The notes below the pieces were generated by a model. That model was not told the DNA's origin. It made no database searches and worked only from the letters and a program-made list of their open reading frames with translations. A DNA stretch of 64,000 bases from Williamsia serinedens (lineage in GTDB: Bacteria; Actinomycetota; Actinomycetes; Mycobacteriales; Mycobacteriaceae), in contig NZ_JAMTCG010000002.1 in NCBI RefSeq assembly GCF_024171725.1, positions 124,001-188,000 on the forward strand, in the 5' to 3' direction. Positions 8,943 through 17,917 of this stretch are shown one piece after another. Made by a program: the position numbers and the translations under genes. Numbering within the stretch: the first letter of the stretch is position 1; each line of letters begins with the position of its first letter.

Positions 8943-10766
8943 TCAGCTCAGACGCTGCTTGAGTGCGGAGAACTCGTCGGCGATGCCGCTGGGGAGCTTG
9001 TCCCCGACGAACGAGAACCACTCCTCGATCGAGGGGATCTCCTCGCGCCATTCGTCGACGTTCACCGCGAGCGACTCGGCGACGTCCTGCACGTCGACGT
9101 CGAGCCCGTCGAGGTCGAGGGCCTCGGGGGTGGCGACGACACCGATCGGCGTCTCGACACCCGACGCGCTGCCCTCGATGCGCTCGACGATCCACTTCAG
9201 CACGCGGCTGTTCTCGCCGAACCCGGGCCACAGGAAGCGCTTGTCGTCTCCGCGGCGGAACCAGTTGACGTAGAACACCTTCGGCAGCTTCGACTCGTCG
9301 GCGTTCTTGCCGATGTCGATCCAGTGCTGCAGGTAGTCGCCGACGTTGTAGCCGAGGAACGGGAGCATCGCCATCGGGTCGCGACGGACGGTGCCGACCT
9401 TGCCCTCGGCCGCGGCGGTCTGCTCGGACCCGACGGTGGCACCCATGAACACGCCGTGCTGCCAGTCGCGGGCCTCGGTGACGAGGGGGACGGTCGTCTT
9501 GCGGCGTCCGCCGAAGAGGATGGCCGAGATGGGCACACCCTGCGGGTCGTCCCACTCGGGCGCCATGATCGGGCACTGGCTCATCGGGGTGCAGTACCGC
9601 GAGTTCGGGTGCGCCGCAGGGCCGTCGGAGTCGGGCGTCCAGTCCTGTCCGCGCCAGTCGATGAGGTGGTCGTGCTCGCCCTCGAGGCCCTCCCACCACA
9701 CGTCACCGTCGTCGGTCTTCGCGACGTTCGTGTAGATCGTGTTGCCGGCCTCGACGGTCTTCATCGCGTTCGGGTTCGACGACCAGTTGGTGCCGGGCGC
9801 GACACCGAAGAACCCGAACTCCGGGTTCACGGCGTACAGACGGCCGTCCTTGCCGAACCGCATCCACGCGATGTCGTCGCCGAGGGTCTCGGCGCGCCAG
9901 CCGGGGATGGTGGGCTGGATCATCGCGAGGTTCGTCTTGCCGCAGGCGCTCGGGAACGCGGCGGCGATGTAGTAGGCCTTGTCCTCGGGGCTGATCAGCT
10001 TGAGGATCAGCATGTGCTCGGCGAGCCAGCCCTCGTCGTGGGCCATCGCCGACGCGATGCGCAGCGAGTAACACTTCTTGCCGAGGAGAGCGTTGCCGCC
10101 GTATCCCGACCCGAAGGACCAGATCTCGCGCTCCTCGGGGAAGTGGGTGATGTACTTCGTCGAGTTGCAGGGCCACGGCACGTCGGCCTGACCCTCCTCC
10201 AGCGGCGCGCCCAGCGAGTGCAGCGCCTTGACGAAGAACCGGTCCTCACCGAGCGCCTCGACGACCTTCGGCCCGACGCGGGTCATGACGCGCATCGACA
10301 GGACGACGTACTCCGAGTCGGTGATCTCGACACCGAGCTTCGGGTCCTCGGCGCCCAGCGGGCCCATGCAGAAGGGGATGACGAACATCGTGCGGCCGCG
10401 CATGCAGCCGCGGTACAGCTCGGTCATCGTCGCGCGCATCTCGGCGGGGTCGACCCAGTTGTTGGTCGGGCCGGCGTCCTCCTCGCGGTGCGAGCAGATG
10501 AACGTCCGGGACTCCACACGGGCGACGTCGGCGGGGTCGGAGTGGGCCAGGAACGAGTTGGGCTTCTTCTCCTCGTTCAGCTTCGTGATGGTGCCGGCGG
10601 CCTGCAGGTCGGCGGTCAGACGATCCCACTCGGCGTCGCTGCCGTCGGACCAGACGACGCGGTCGGGCTGGGTCAGCTCGGCGACCTCGGCCACCCAGCG
10701 GAGCAGTTCCGCGTGCTTCGTCGGGGCACTGTCGGGATCGAGTCCGGGGATGGTCGCCGAGGTCAT
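8943..10766 (-). CDS. pckA: phosphoenolpyruvate carboxykinase (GTP)
   Basis: This enzyme converts oxaloacetate and GTP to PEP, CO2 and GDP, the entry step of gluconeogenesis. The 607-residue length is normal for the GTP class. The kinase P-loop with the hyper-reactive cysteine reads [12 protein letters not shown], and other family blocks are [23 protein letters not shown] and [22 protein letters not shown]. The ATG at 10766 follows CAGGAG by 7 nt. The 157-base upstream gap contains TAACCT, a plausible -10. In mycobacteria pckA also lies close to trmB and mmpL3. Confidence 0.97.
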   Translation of the reverse strand: MTSATIPGLDPDSAPTKHAELLRWVAEVAELTQPDRVVWSDGSDAEWDRLTADLQAAGTITKLNEEKKPNSFLAHSDPADVARVESRTFICSHREEDAGPTNNWVDPAEMRATMTELYRGCMRGRTMFVIPFCMGPLGAEDPKLGVEITDSEYVVLSMRVMTRVGPKVVEALGEDRFFVKALHSLGAPLEEGQADVPWPCNSTKYITHFPEEREIWSFGSGYGGNALLGKKCYSLRIASAMAHDEGWLAEHMLILKLISPEDKAYYIAAAFPSACGKTNLAMIQPTIPGWRAETLGDDIAWMRFGKDGRLYAVNPEFGFFGVAPGTNWSSNPNAMKTVEAGNTIYTNVAKTDDGDVWWEGLEGEHDHLIDWRGQDWTPDSDGPAAHPNSRYCTPMSQCPIMAPEWDDPQGVPISAILFGGRRKTTVPLVTEARDWQHGVFMGATVGSEQTAAAEGKVGTVRRDPMAMLPFLGYNVGDYLQHWIDIGKNADESKLPKVFYVNWFRRGDDKRFLWPGFGENSRVLKWIVERIEGSASGVETPIGVVATPEALDLDGLDVDVQDVAESLAVNVDEWREEIPSIEEWFSFVGDKLPSGIADEFSALKQRLS

Positions 10767-10923
10767 TCGTCTACTCCTGGTGGCCGTCAATGCGGTCAAG
10801 CGGCCGACGGGCGGGACTCCCCGTCCGCCGACACGCCGCAGTGTCTGTTTGTCCAGGTTACCGGTCGGGTGCGGGCCCGATCCACACGGGTGAGCGATCG
10901 CACGCTCGGGTGCGCGGCCGGTG

Positions 10924-11280
10924 TCAGTCGAGCCGACCGACGTGGGTGCGTATCCACTCGCCGGTCGCGCCGTCGAGCGTGTGGGTCTCGACGGCGCCGT
11001 CGCCGTGGACCTCGGTGATCGCGTCGACGCGACCGTCGTGATCGGTGTCGGTGTAGACGGTCATGCCGTCGGGTCCGACGCGGGTGAGCGAGTCGGCCAC
11101 GCCGTCGGCGTCGGTGTCGGTCTCGGCGGGACCCAGGTCCCAGATGCGGTCGCCGTCGGCCATCCAGAGATGGTCGTGGGCATCGGGCAGGGGTGTGACG
11201 ACGTGGGCGGCGACCTCGACCACGGGGTCGCCGTGGTCGTCGGGGTCGCCGGATCCGTCGAGATGGGTGTGGACGTCCAT
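10924..11280 (-). CDS. small Asp-rich protein with DxDxDG repeats
   Basis: This 118-residue protein has no signal peptide or membrane segment. Two calcium-binding-like loops are visible: DTDADGVAD near residue 60 and DTDHDGRVD near residue 80, resembling thrombospondin type-3 or dockerin-like repeats. It is histidine- and aspartate-rich at the N-terminus. Its start abuts the end of the upstream membrane P-loop gene, so it is the third gene of a minus-strand operon leading towards pckA. I do not recognise a function. Confidence 0.6.
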   Translation of the reverse strand: MDVHTHLDGSGDPDDHGDPVVEVAAHVVTPLPDAHDHLWMADGDRIWDLGPAETDTDADGVADSLTRVGPDGMTVYTDTDHDGRVDAITEVHGDGAVETHTLDGATGEWIRTHVGRLD

Positions 11281-12563
11281 CAGGTCCTCTCGGGTCGTGC
11301 GCCGGACATCTCCTGTGGGTTGGACGCACCGACGCGGCGATCGGTTCCACCGGCCGCACGACGGATCCGGTCGTCGATGTCGGCCACCTCCCGCGCCGCC
11401 TGTCCCGACCGTCGCTCCGCATGGCGCAGCACCCGACCGGTGATCACCGTCTCGGCGTCGGCGACCCGGACGGCCACGTCCTGGTCGATCACGGACCGCG
11501 CCTCGGCGAGCGACGCGGTCGTCGCCGCGCGCACCCGTGTCCGGAGCGCCGACCGGCGTCGCACCGAGGTGATGACGAGACCGATCGCCAGCCCGATCAC
11601 CAGCGCCAACGGGGTGCTGATCTGACGGACGACCTCCACCTCGACGAACGGTTCGACGAGGAACCGGGCGACGGCGAAACCCGAGGCGGCACCGAGCAGC
11701 GCGCCGACGACCTCCTCGGTGGGCGCCCCGGCCGGGGGCGGATCACGCAGGACGATCGGCGAGGCCGGCGCGGTCGGCTCCGGCCGGAACGGTTCGACCC
11801 CGAGCAGGACCGCCGCGCGCAGCCGGTCGAGGTCGTCGTCGACGGCCTCGAGCACCTCCGACTGCAGGTGGTGCACGCGCTCGGCGAGCCATCGTCGGTG
11901 GTCGGCGACGTGGCGGGCGCCCATCCGGGCGACCACACGGTCGGACTCCGCGGTGATCTCCCGCAGCCCGGCGGCGCTGTCGGCCGCCGCCGAGGCCCGG
12001 ACGCGGGCGAGTCCGCTCCGGACGGCCGCGAGGCGGTCCGTGCGTCCCCGATCCCGACCCCGCACGATCCGCGCCCGCTGTCGCCGCAGGTCGGTGATCT
12101 CGTCCGACGCCGGACGCGGGACGGCCCGGGCGGGGCGAGGGGCCACCGGGCCCTCGGCCAGACACCCGCGGATCCACGCGGCGAGTGCGTCGACGCCGGA
12201 CTCGTCGACCGCGCCGGCGACCGCGGCGGCCGCCGACACCGCGAACACCGGCAGGTCCTCGGACGGGTCCAGCACCGACCGCGACGCACGGGCGACCGTC
12301 GGCCAGTCCCAGAACGCGTCGACCTTGGTCACCACGATCGCGACGTGCCCCACCGTGGACCGGAGGGCACGCATCGCAGCGAGGTCGTCGTCGCCGGCGA
12401 GCGCCGACGGCTCGAGCACCAGCAACCCGACGGTCGCGGACCGGGCGGCGAGGGCCTCCGCGGGCACGGCCGCGACCGACAGCGAGCCGTCGACCGCGGC
12501 GAGGGCATGCGCCAGCGTCCGCGCACCGGAGCGCGGGACACCGGTCACGACGACGCGGGTCAC
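11280..12563 (-). CDS. P-loop GTPase-like membrane protein (second of a pair)
   Basis: The 427-residue protein begins with a Walker-A-like loop (GVPRSGART) and carries a TKVD specificity motif near residue 75. An arginine-rich helical region follows, then two predicted membrane helices around residues 285-340 (LLGAASGFAVARFLV and LALVIGLAIGLVIT). The layout recalls dynamin-like or membrane-tethered GTPases, but the P-loop lacks the usual GKS/T. The GTG start overlaps the preceding gene's stop as GTGA. Position between trmB and pckA corresponds to mycobacterial Rv0209/Rv0210; equivalence is inference from gene order. Confidence 0.65.
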   Translation of the reverse strand: MTRVVVTGVPRSGARTLAHALAAVDGSLSVAAVPAEALAARSATVGLLVLEPSALAGDDDLAAMRALRSTVGHVAIVVTKVDAFWDWPTVARASRSVLDPSEDLPVFAVSAAAAVAGAVDESGVDALAAWIRGCLAEGPVAPRPARAVPRPASDEITDLRRQRARIVRGRDRGRTDRLAAVRSGLARVRASAAADSAAGLREITAESDRVVARMGARHVADHRRWLAERVHHLQSEVLEAVDDDLDRLRAAVLLGVEPFRPEPTAPASPIVLRDPPPAGAPTEEVVGALLGAASGFAVARFLVEPFVEVEVVRQISTPLALVIGLAIGLVITSVRRRSALRTRVRAATTASLAEARSVIDQDVAVRVADAETVITGRVLRHAERRSGQAAREVADIDDRIRRAAGGTDRRVGASNPQEMSGARPERT

Positions 12564-13366
12564 CGGCTCACCTGCGCGAGTGTCGTCTCGATGGGGTCGC
12601 GTTCCACGCCGGCAGCGGCGAGGCGGTCGAGCAGTCCGGCCACCACCTCCCGGCGATGGGCCTCGACAGCGGCGGCCATGGAGTCGAGGACAGGTCGCAG
12701 GGCCGCGAACCCGCTCTCCGCGACCAGCAGCCGGTTCAGGTCGCGGGCGCCGGGCCGGCGGCCCTCCTCTCGGGCCACGGCGATCTCGTCGGTGGCCACG
12801 AGCAGTCCGTACTGGTCGAGCCGACGCAGCAGGCCCGTCCGCAGGCGCCGTTCGTCCCCGTCGCCGACGACGAAGGTCGCCGCCATCGACGGGACCGGCT
12901 CGTCCGCGTCGACCATCCCGTGCAGGAAGGCCACCTCGTCGTCGGAGAGGTCGACACACCCCAGGACCGCCGACACCGGGTGGACCGGCACCCCCACCAC
13001 CGCTGCGCACTCGCGTGCACGCTCCAGCGCGGCGTCGGGATCACCGAGCGTGTCGGCCTTCGCGAGGACCACGACCGTGCGGTCGGCGGGGAGACGACGC
13101 AGCGCCGCGACATCCTCCGACCGCGGCCACCCGACGAGGGCGTGGCACCAGACGTCGGCGTCGTCGAGGTCGTCGCCGGGCACGATCGGAGCGACCCCGA
13201 GCCGGTCCCGCAGCGCGCGAGCCAGAGTGTCGCGGCCCGCGCCCGGACGTCCCCGGACCGCGACACGGACGGGGCCGTCGCGTACGCGTCGAGCTCGTCG
13301 GGCGAGGGGCTCGTCGGGGTGACGACGCAGGATCTCGTCGACCGCCGACAGCAGGACGGGGTCCAC
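12560..13366 (-). CDS. P-loop GTPase-like protein (first of a pair)
   Basis: The 268-residue soluble protein has GRPGAGRDT as a degenerate Walker A and LAKAD at the NKxD position, then a helical C-terminal half. The GTG at 13366 (protein begins VDPVLLSAVDEIL) follows GGGGAG closely; the frame is open further upstream but runs into trmB on the other strand. It is divergent from trmB with only about 20 bases between them and overlaps the next gene by 4 nt. The pair probably works together, as paired GTPases do in dynamin-like systems. Confidence 0.65.
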   Translation of the reverse strand: MDPVLLSAVDEILRRHPDEPLARRARRVRDGPVRVAVRGRPGAGRDTLARALRDRLGVAPIVPGDDLDDADVWCHALVGWPRSEDVAALRRLPADRTVVVLAKADTLGDPDAALERARECAAVVGVPVHPVSAVLGCVDLSDDEVAFLHGMVDADEPVPSMAATFVVGDGDERRLRTGLLRRLDQYGLLVATDEIAVAREEGRRPGARDLNRLLVAESGFAALRPVLDSMAAAVEAHRREVVAGLLDRLAAAGVERDPIETTLAQVSR

Positions 13367-13386
13367 CCACTCCCCTCTCTGACACC

Positions 13387-14184
13387 ATGTCTCCCGTGGA
13401 GAACCCCGAGACCGGCACGACCCGCACCGCGGGCGCCGACGCGCTCGCCGACCACGAGGCACGCGCCCGCCTCTACCCGCGGGTCACCAGCTTCCGGTCG
13501 CGGCGCGGGACGCTGACGCCGGCCCAGCAGCAGAACTGGGAAGCATTGTGGCCGATCATCGGCCGCGACGCCACGGTCAGCGCCTCCGCCGACACGGCCG
13601 GCGAACCCCTCGACCTGCCCGCGTGGTTCGGGCGCCAGGCGCCCCTGATCATGGAGATCGGGTGCGGCACCGGCACCGCCACCGCCGCGATGGCGGCCGC
13701 CGAGCCGCAGTTCGACGTGCTGGCCGTCGAGGTCTACAAGCCGGGCCTGGCCCAGCTGGTCGGGATGATCGCCCGCGGCGACATCGGCAACATCCGGATC
13801 ATCCGCGGCGACGCGGTCGTCGTGCTCCGCGAGATGCTCGACCCCGCGTCCCTGACCGGCGTACGCATCTTCTTCCCCGACCCCTGGCCGAAGGCCCGTC
13901 ACCACAAGCGGCGACTGATCCAGCCCGGGACCATCGACCTGCTGGCACGGGTCCTCGCCGACGGCGGGGTGCTGCACATCGCCACCGACCACGCCGACTA
14001 CGCGGAGTGGATCGCGGAGGTACTCGCCGACCAGGACGTCTTCGTCCCACTGGAGGGCGACGCCCCGTTCTCCCTCGACCGGCCGACCACGAAGTTCGAG
14101 GGTCGCGCCGACCGGGAGGGCCGGTCGGTCACCGAGTTCGTGCTGTCCCGGGTGGCGCGCGACGAGGCAGGGAGCGACTCGTGA
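13387..14184 (+). CDS. trmB: tRNA (guanine-N7)-methyltransferase
   Basis: TrmB makes m7G46 in the tRNA variable loop from SAM. The 265-residue protein shows the SAM loop MEIGCGTGT and the family block FFPDPWPKARHHKRRL, with TKFEGR near the C-terminus. About 50 extra residues precede the core, as in other actinobacterial members. It starts a plus-strand run with the NYN gene (GTGA overlap) and mmpL3, the same order as Rv0208c-Rv0207c-Rv0206c. Confidence 0.95.
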   Translation: MSPVENPETGTTRTAGADALADHEARARLYPRVTSFRSRRGTLTPAQQQNWEALWPIIGRDATVSASADTAGEPLDLPAWFGRQAPLIMEIGCGTGTATAAMAAAEPQFDVLAVEVYKPGLAQLVGMIARGDIGNIRIIRGDAVVVLREMLDPASLTGVRIFFPDPWPKARHHKRRLIQPGTIDLLARVLADGGVLHIATDHADYAEWIAEVLADQDVFVPLEGDAPFSLDRPTTKFEGRADREGRSVTEFVLSRVARDEAGSDS

Positions 14185-14864
14185 GCGGGAACCCGAACGT
14201 CGCACAGACCATCTCCGGCTCCAGTACCGCACGCCGGGTGCTGCTGGTGTGGGACGCACCGAATCTCGACATGGGGCTCGGCGCGATCCTCGGCGGACGC
14301 CCGACCGCCGCCCACCGCCCCCGTTTCGACGCCCTCGGCCGGTGGCTGCTCGGCGAGACGGCTGAGATCTCGCGCACACTCCCCGACGACGAGCACGACG
14401 TCGAACCCGAGGCGACGGTGTTCACCAACATCGCCCCGGGCAGCGCCGAGGTGGTCCGCCCCTGGGTCGAGGCGCTGCGCAACGTCGGCTTCGCCGTCTT
14501 CGCGAAGCCCAAGCTCACCGAGGACTCCGACGTCGACGCCGACATGCTCGACCACATCGAGTTGCGTCGACACACCGTCGGGCTGGCGGGGTTGTACGTC
14601 GCCTCGGCGGACGGGCAGGCATTCCGTACCCTGGCCGAGGACGTCGCCGCCGAGGGCGTGCCGGTGACGGTGCTGGGGTTCCGGGAACACGCGAGTTGGG
14701 CGGTCACCTCCGAGGTGATCTCCTTCGTGGACCTGGAGGACATAGCGGGGGTCTTCCGCGAGCCGTTGCCGCGGATCAATCTCGACTCGCTGCCGGACGA
14801 GGGCGCCTGGCTCGCCCCGTTCCGACCGCTGTCCGCGCTGCTCAGCGGCCGTAACCAGGGGTAG
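14181..14864 (+). CDS. NYN-domain protein (Rv0207c-like)
   Basis: The 227-residue protein fits the NYN (PIN-like) nuclease fold. The core begins VLLVWDAPNLDMGLG, where the Asp and Asn sit at the expected metal-binding strand; later acidic positions are DSDVDADMLDHIEL and ASADGQAF. It follows the family found between trmB and mmpL3 in mycolic-acid bacteria, annotated as a conserved protein without known substrate. The GTG start overlaps trmB's stop. Ribonuclease activity is predicted from the fold only. Confidence 0.8.
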   Translation: MSGNPNVAQTISGSSTARRVLLVWDAPNLDMGLGAILGGRPTAAHRPRFDALGRWLLGETAEISRTLPDDEHDVEPEATVFTNIAPGSAEVVRPWVEALRNVGFAVFAKPKLTEDSDVDADMLDHIELRRHTVGLAGLYVASADGQAFRTLAEDVAAEGVPVTVLGFREHASWAVTSEVISFVDLEDIAGVFREPLPRINLDSLPDEGAWLAPFRPLSALLSGRNQG

Positions 14865-14923
14865 ACGTGCACCGGTGGGACAATCGGTGCGATCGATCCG
14901 ACCGACGAGAGAGGACGTGAGCG

Positions 14924-17914
14924 GTGTTCGGAGCCATCGGCACCTTCGTCTACCGACTTCGCTTCGCCGTCATCGCCGTCCTGATCGTGGTGATGGGTGG
15001 ACTCGGGCTGTACGGACTGGGGCTCGGGAAGAACCTCAGTCAGAGCGGCTTCTTCGACGACGGCTCGCAGTCGGTGAAGGGCTCCCAGCTCGCCGACTCG
15101 ACCTTCGGCCGTGACCACAAGTCCGACATCGTCCTGCTGATCACCCCACCGGCCGGGACCACGGTCGACAACGCGCAGTTCGGGGCCAAGGTCGAGAACT
15201 TCGTCGACGCGCTCATCACCGCGCATCCGACCATCGTCAACCGCGACGACCCCGGCATCATCGACCCGTTCGCCCCGGCCACCGGGCCCGCGGCCCTGGC
15301 CGCGCAGTCGCAGATCCGCGCGCAGACGTTCGACGCGTCGAAGCAACACGCGTTCATCTCGATCGGCGTCAAGGGCGACGACGACACGACGATCCTGAAC
15401 AACTTCAAGACGATCGAACCGTTCTTCGACAACATCGCCGGACGGTTCGACCTACAGGGCACGACGTTCCAACTCGCCGGCCTGCAACCGGTGGCCAGCG
15501 CCATCTCCAACGGCGTCGCGAAGGACACCTCCCGCGCCGAACTCGTGGCGCTGCCACTCGTGGCCGTGATGCTGTTCTTCATCTTCGGTGGCGTCGTCGC
15601 CGCCGTGCTGCCGGTCATCATCGGTGGCCTCACCATCGCCGGCGCCACCGGCATCCTCAACGGCCTGACGCAGGTCACCGAGGTCAACTTCTTCGCCCAG
15701 CCGGTCATCTCGCTCATCGGCCTCGGCATCGCCATCGACTACGGCCTGTTCATCGTCAGCCGGTTCCGAGAAGAGCTCGCCGAGGGCTATCCACCACCGC
15801 TCGCGGTGAAACGCACGGTGATGACCGCGGGCCAGACCGTCGTCTTCTCCGCGACGATCATCATCGCCGCGCTGGCCTGCGTGCTCATCTACCCACAGGG
15901 CTTCCTCAAGTCGGTCGCCTACGGCGCCATCTGCGCCGTCGGACTCGCGGCCCTGCTGTCCATCACCGTCCTGCCGGCGATCCTGGCCATCCTGGGACGC
16001 CGGATCGACGCGCTCGGCTTCAAGTTCTTGCGGCGCACGAAGCCGAAGAAGGAGATCGAGAACGGGCCGTGGGGTCGTCTCGCGGGCTGGGTCATGCGCC
16101 ACCCGCTGAAGACGGCCATCCCGACGGTCCTGCTGCTGCTCGTGCTGATCGTCCCGTTCAGCAACATCTCGTTCGGTGGCATCACCGAGAAGTACCTGCC
16201 GCCGGACAACGCGTTCCGCACCGCGCAGGAGGACTTCGACCGCATCTTCCCGACGCAGCGGACCGAGGAGATCAAGCTCGTCGTCCGCTACGACGAGAAC
16301 AGCTCGTCCGACGGCGCGAAGCTGCAGCAGATCGCGAACGAGGCCAACAAGATCCCCGGCTTCACCAAGCCGTTCAGCCTCGACTCCAGCCAGGGTGCGC
16401 TCACCGGCACCATCCCGAACACGTCGACCGGTGTGGTCCAGATGTCGGCCGGCCTGGTCAACCGCGACCTCACCGCCGACGCGGTGAAGGCGTTGCGCGG
16501 CATCGACACCCAGGGCCTGACGATGTACGTCGCCGGTACGCCCGCGCTGACACAGGACTCCATCGACACCCTGCTCGACGACCTCCCGCTGATGGCCGTC
16601 CTGCTGATCGTCGTGACGTTCCTGCTGATGTTCCTGCAGTTCGGGTCGGTGGTGTTGCCCATCAAGGCAGCGCTGATGTCGGCGCTGGGCCTGGGGTCCA
16701 CGCTGGGCGTCCTGACCTGGATCTTCATCGACGGCCACGGCGCCGGGCTGTTCAACTTCACGCCCGGACCGCTCATGTCGGCGGTGCTCGTGCTGATCAT
16801 CGCGATCATCTATGGCCTGTCCACCGACTACGAGGTGTTCCTGTTGTCCCGCATGGTGGAGGCGCGACAGCAGGGCGCGACGACGACCGAGGCGATCCGC
16901 AGCGGCACCGCCCACACCGGTCGCATCATCACCGCGGCCGCGGCCATCCTCGTGGTGGTCGTCGGTGCCTTCGGCTTCTCCGAGATCGTGATGATGAAGT
17001 ACATCGCGTTCGGCATCATCGCCGCGCTCATCCTCGACGCCACCGTCATCCGCATGCTGCTCGTGCCGGCCGTCATGAAGCTCCTCGGCGACGACTGCTG
17101 GTGGGCGCCGCGCTGGATGCAGACCGTCCAGCGCAAGATCGGCCTCGGCGAGACGGTGCTCGAGGACGAGCCCGGCCGGATCGTCGCCCCGGGTGCGCCG
17201 CGCGACGCGGGCACCGTCGTGTCGCAGGTCCCGACGACCGCACTCGCCACCGCGGGCGGTCGTCCCCCGGTGCGGGGACCCGTGCGCCGGCCGGACGGTC
17301 CCGACGCACCCCGTCGCGCCGAACCCGCCCGTGTCGATCCCGCGAGGGTCGGCCCCGTCGTCGGCGACCGACGCGGCGCCCCGCGTCCCGAGCCCGGGCG
17401 ACCGGCCGGCCCGCCGGACGCCCGCCCCGCCGCACGACCTGCCCCGCGTCCCGAGCCGCGTCGGGAACCCACCCGCGCACAGGACGACTCGGGGCGACGC
17501 CCACCACCGCCGCCGGACAGCGGACCCCTCGCCCCGCGGGGTGTCGGCCGCCCGCACCGGTCGCCCGTCGGCGGGTCACGACCGGCGCCCTCCGGGTCGT
17601 CGTCGCGTCCCGACACCGGCGGCTGGAGCCTCGGCGACAGCGGGATCCGGCTGAACAGCGCGATCCGTGACGAGCCCGCTCCCGCCCGTACCGGCAACGG
17701 CGCGAGTCCGAACGGGGCGGCTCCTCGCGGGTCGGCGTCGAACGGCGCGCCACGCCCTGCGTCGCCGCCCCCGCCGCGACGTCCCGAGCCGGCCGCCCCG
17801 CGTCCCGAGGCCCGCGACGACGGCGGACGACGCCACAAGCGCGAGGGCGAGAGCCAGATCAGCGTGCAGGAACTGCTGCGCCGCCGCGCTGGCCGCGACG
17901 GCGATCAGGGCTGA
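14924..17914 (+). CDS. mmpL3: MmpL3-type trehalose monomycolate flippase (RND)
   Basis: MmpL3 moves trehalose monomycolate across the inner membrane, an essential step in mycolic-acid envelope assembly. The 996-residue protein has the two RND halves with paired Asp-Tyr proton-relay motifs: GIAIDYGLFIVSRFREE in helix 4 and GLSTDYEVFLLSRM in helix 10. Two periplasmic porter loops lie between helices 1-2 and 7-8. After the last helix (near residue 735) comes a disordered Pro/Arg tail of about 250 residues ending in SVQELLRRRAG, close to the SAQDLLRR ending I recall for the tubercle bacillus protein. The GTG start follows GAGAGGAC. Confidence 0.95.
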   Translation: MFGAIGTFVYRLRFAVIAVLIVVMGGLGLYGLGLGKNLSQSGFFDDGSQSVKGSQLADSTFGRDHKSDIVLLITPPAGTTVDNAQFGAKVENFVDALITAHPTIVNRDDPGIIDPFAPATGPAALAAQSQIRAQTFDASKQHAFISIGVKGDDDTTILNNFKTIEPFFDNIAGRFDLQGTTFQLAGLQPVASAISNGVAKDTSRAELVALPLVAVMLFFIFGGVVAAVLPVIIGGLTIAGATGILNGLTQVTEVNFFAQPVISLIGLGIAIDYGLFIVSRFREELAEGYPPPLAVKRTVMTAGQTVVFSATIIIAALACVLIYPQGFLKSVAYGAICAVGLAALLSITVLPAILAILGRRIDALGFKFLRRTKPKKEIENGPWGRLAGWVMRHPLKTAIPTVLLLLVLIVPFSNISFGGITEKYLPPDNAFRTAQEDFDRIFPTQRTEEIKLVVRYDENSSSDGAKLQQIANEANKIPGFTKPFSLDSSQGALTGTIPNTSTGVVQMSAGLVNRDLTADAVKALRGIDTQGLTMYVAGTPALTQDSIDTLLDDLPLMAVLLIVVTFLLMFLQFGSVVLPIKAALMSALGLGSTLGVLTWIFIDGHGAGLFNFTPGPLMSAVLVLIIAIIYGLSTDYEVFLLSRMVEARQQGATTTEAIRSGTAHTGRIITAAAAILVVVVGAFGFSEIVMMKYIAFGIIAALILDATVIRMLLVPAVMKLLGDDCWWAPRWMQTVQRKIGLGETVLEDEPGRIVAPGAPRDAGTVVSQVPTTALATAGGRPPVRGPVRRPDGPDAPRRAEPARVDPARVGPVVGDRRGAPRPEPGRPAGPPDARPAARPAPRPEPRREPTRAQDDSGRRPPPPPDSGPLAPRGVGRPHRSPVGGSRPAPSGSSSRPDTGGWSLGDSGIRLNSAIRDEPAPARTGNGASPNGAAPRGSASNGAPRPASPPPPRRPEPAAPRPEARDDGGRRHKREGESQISVQELLRRRAGRDGDQG

Positions 17915-17917
17915 CGG

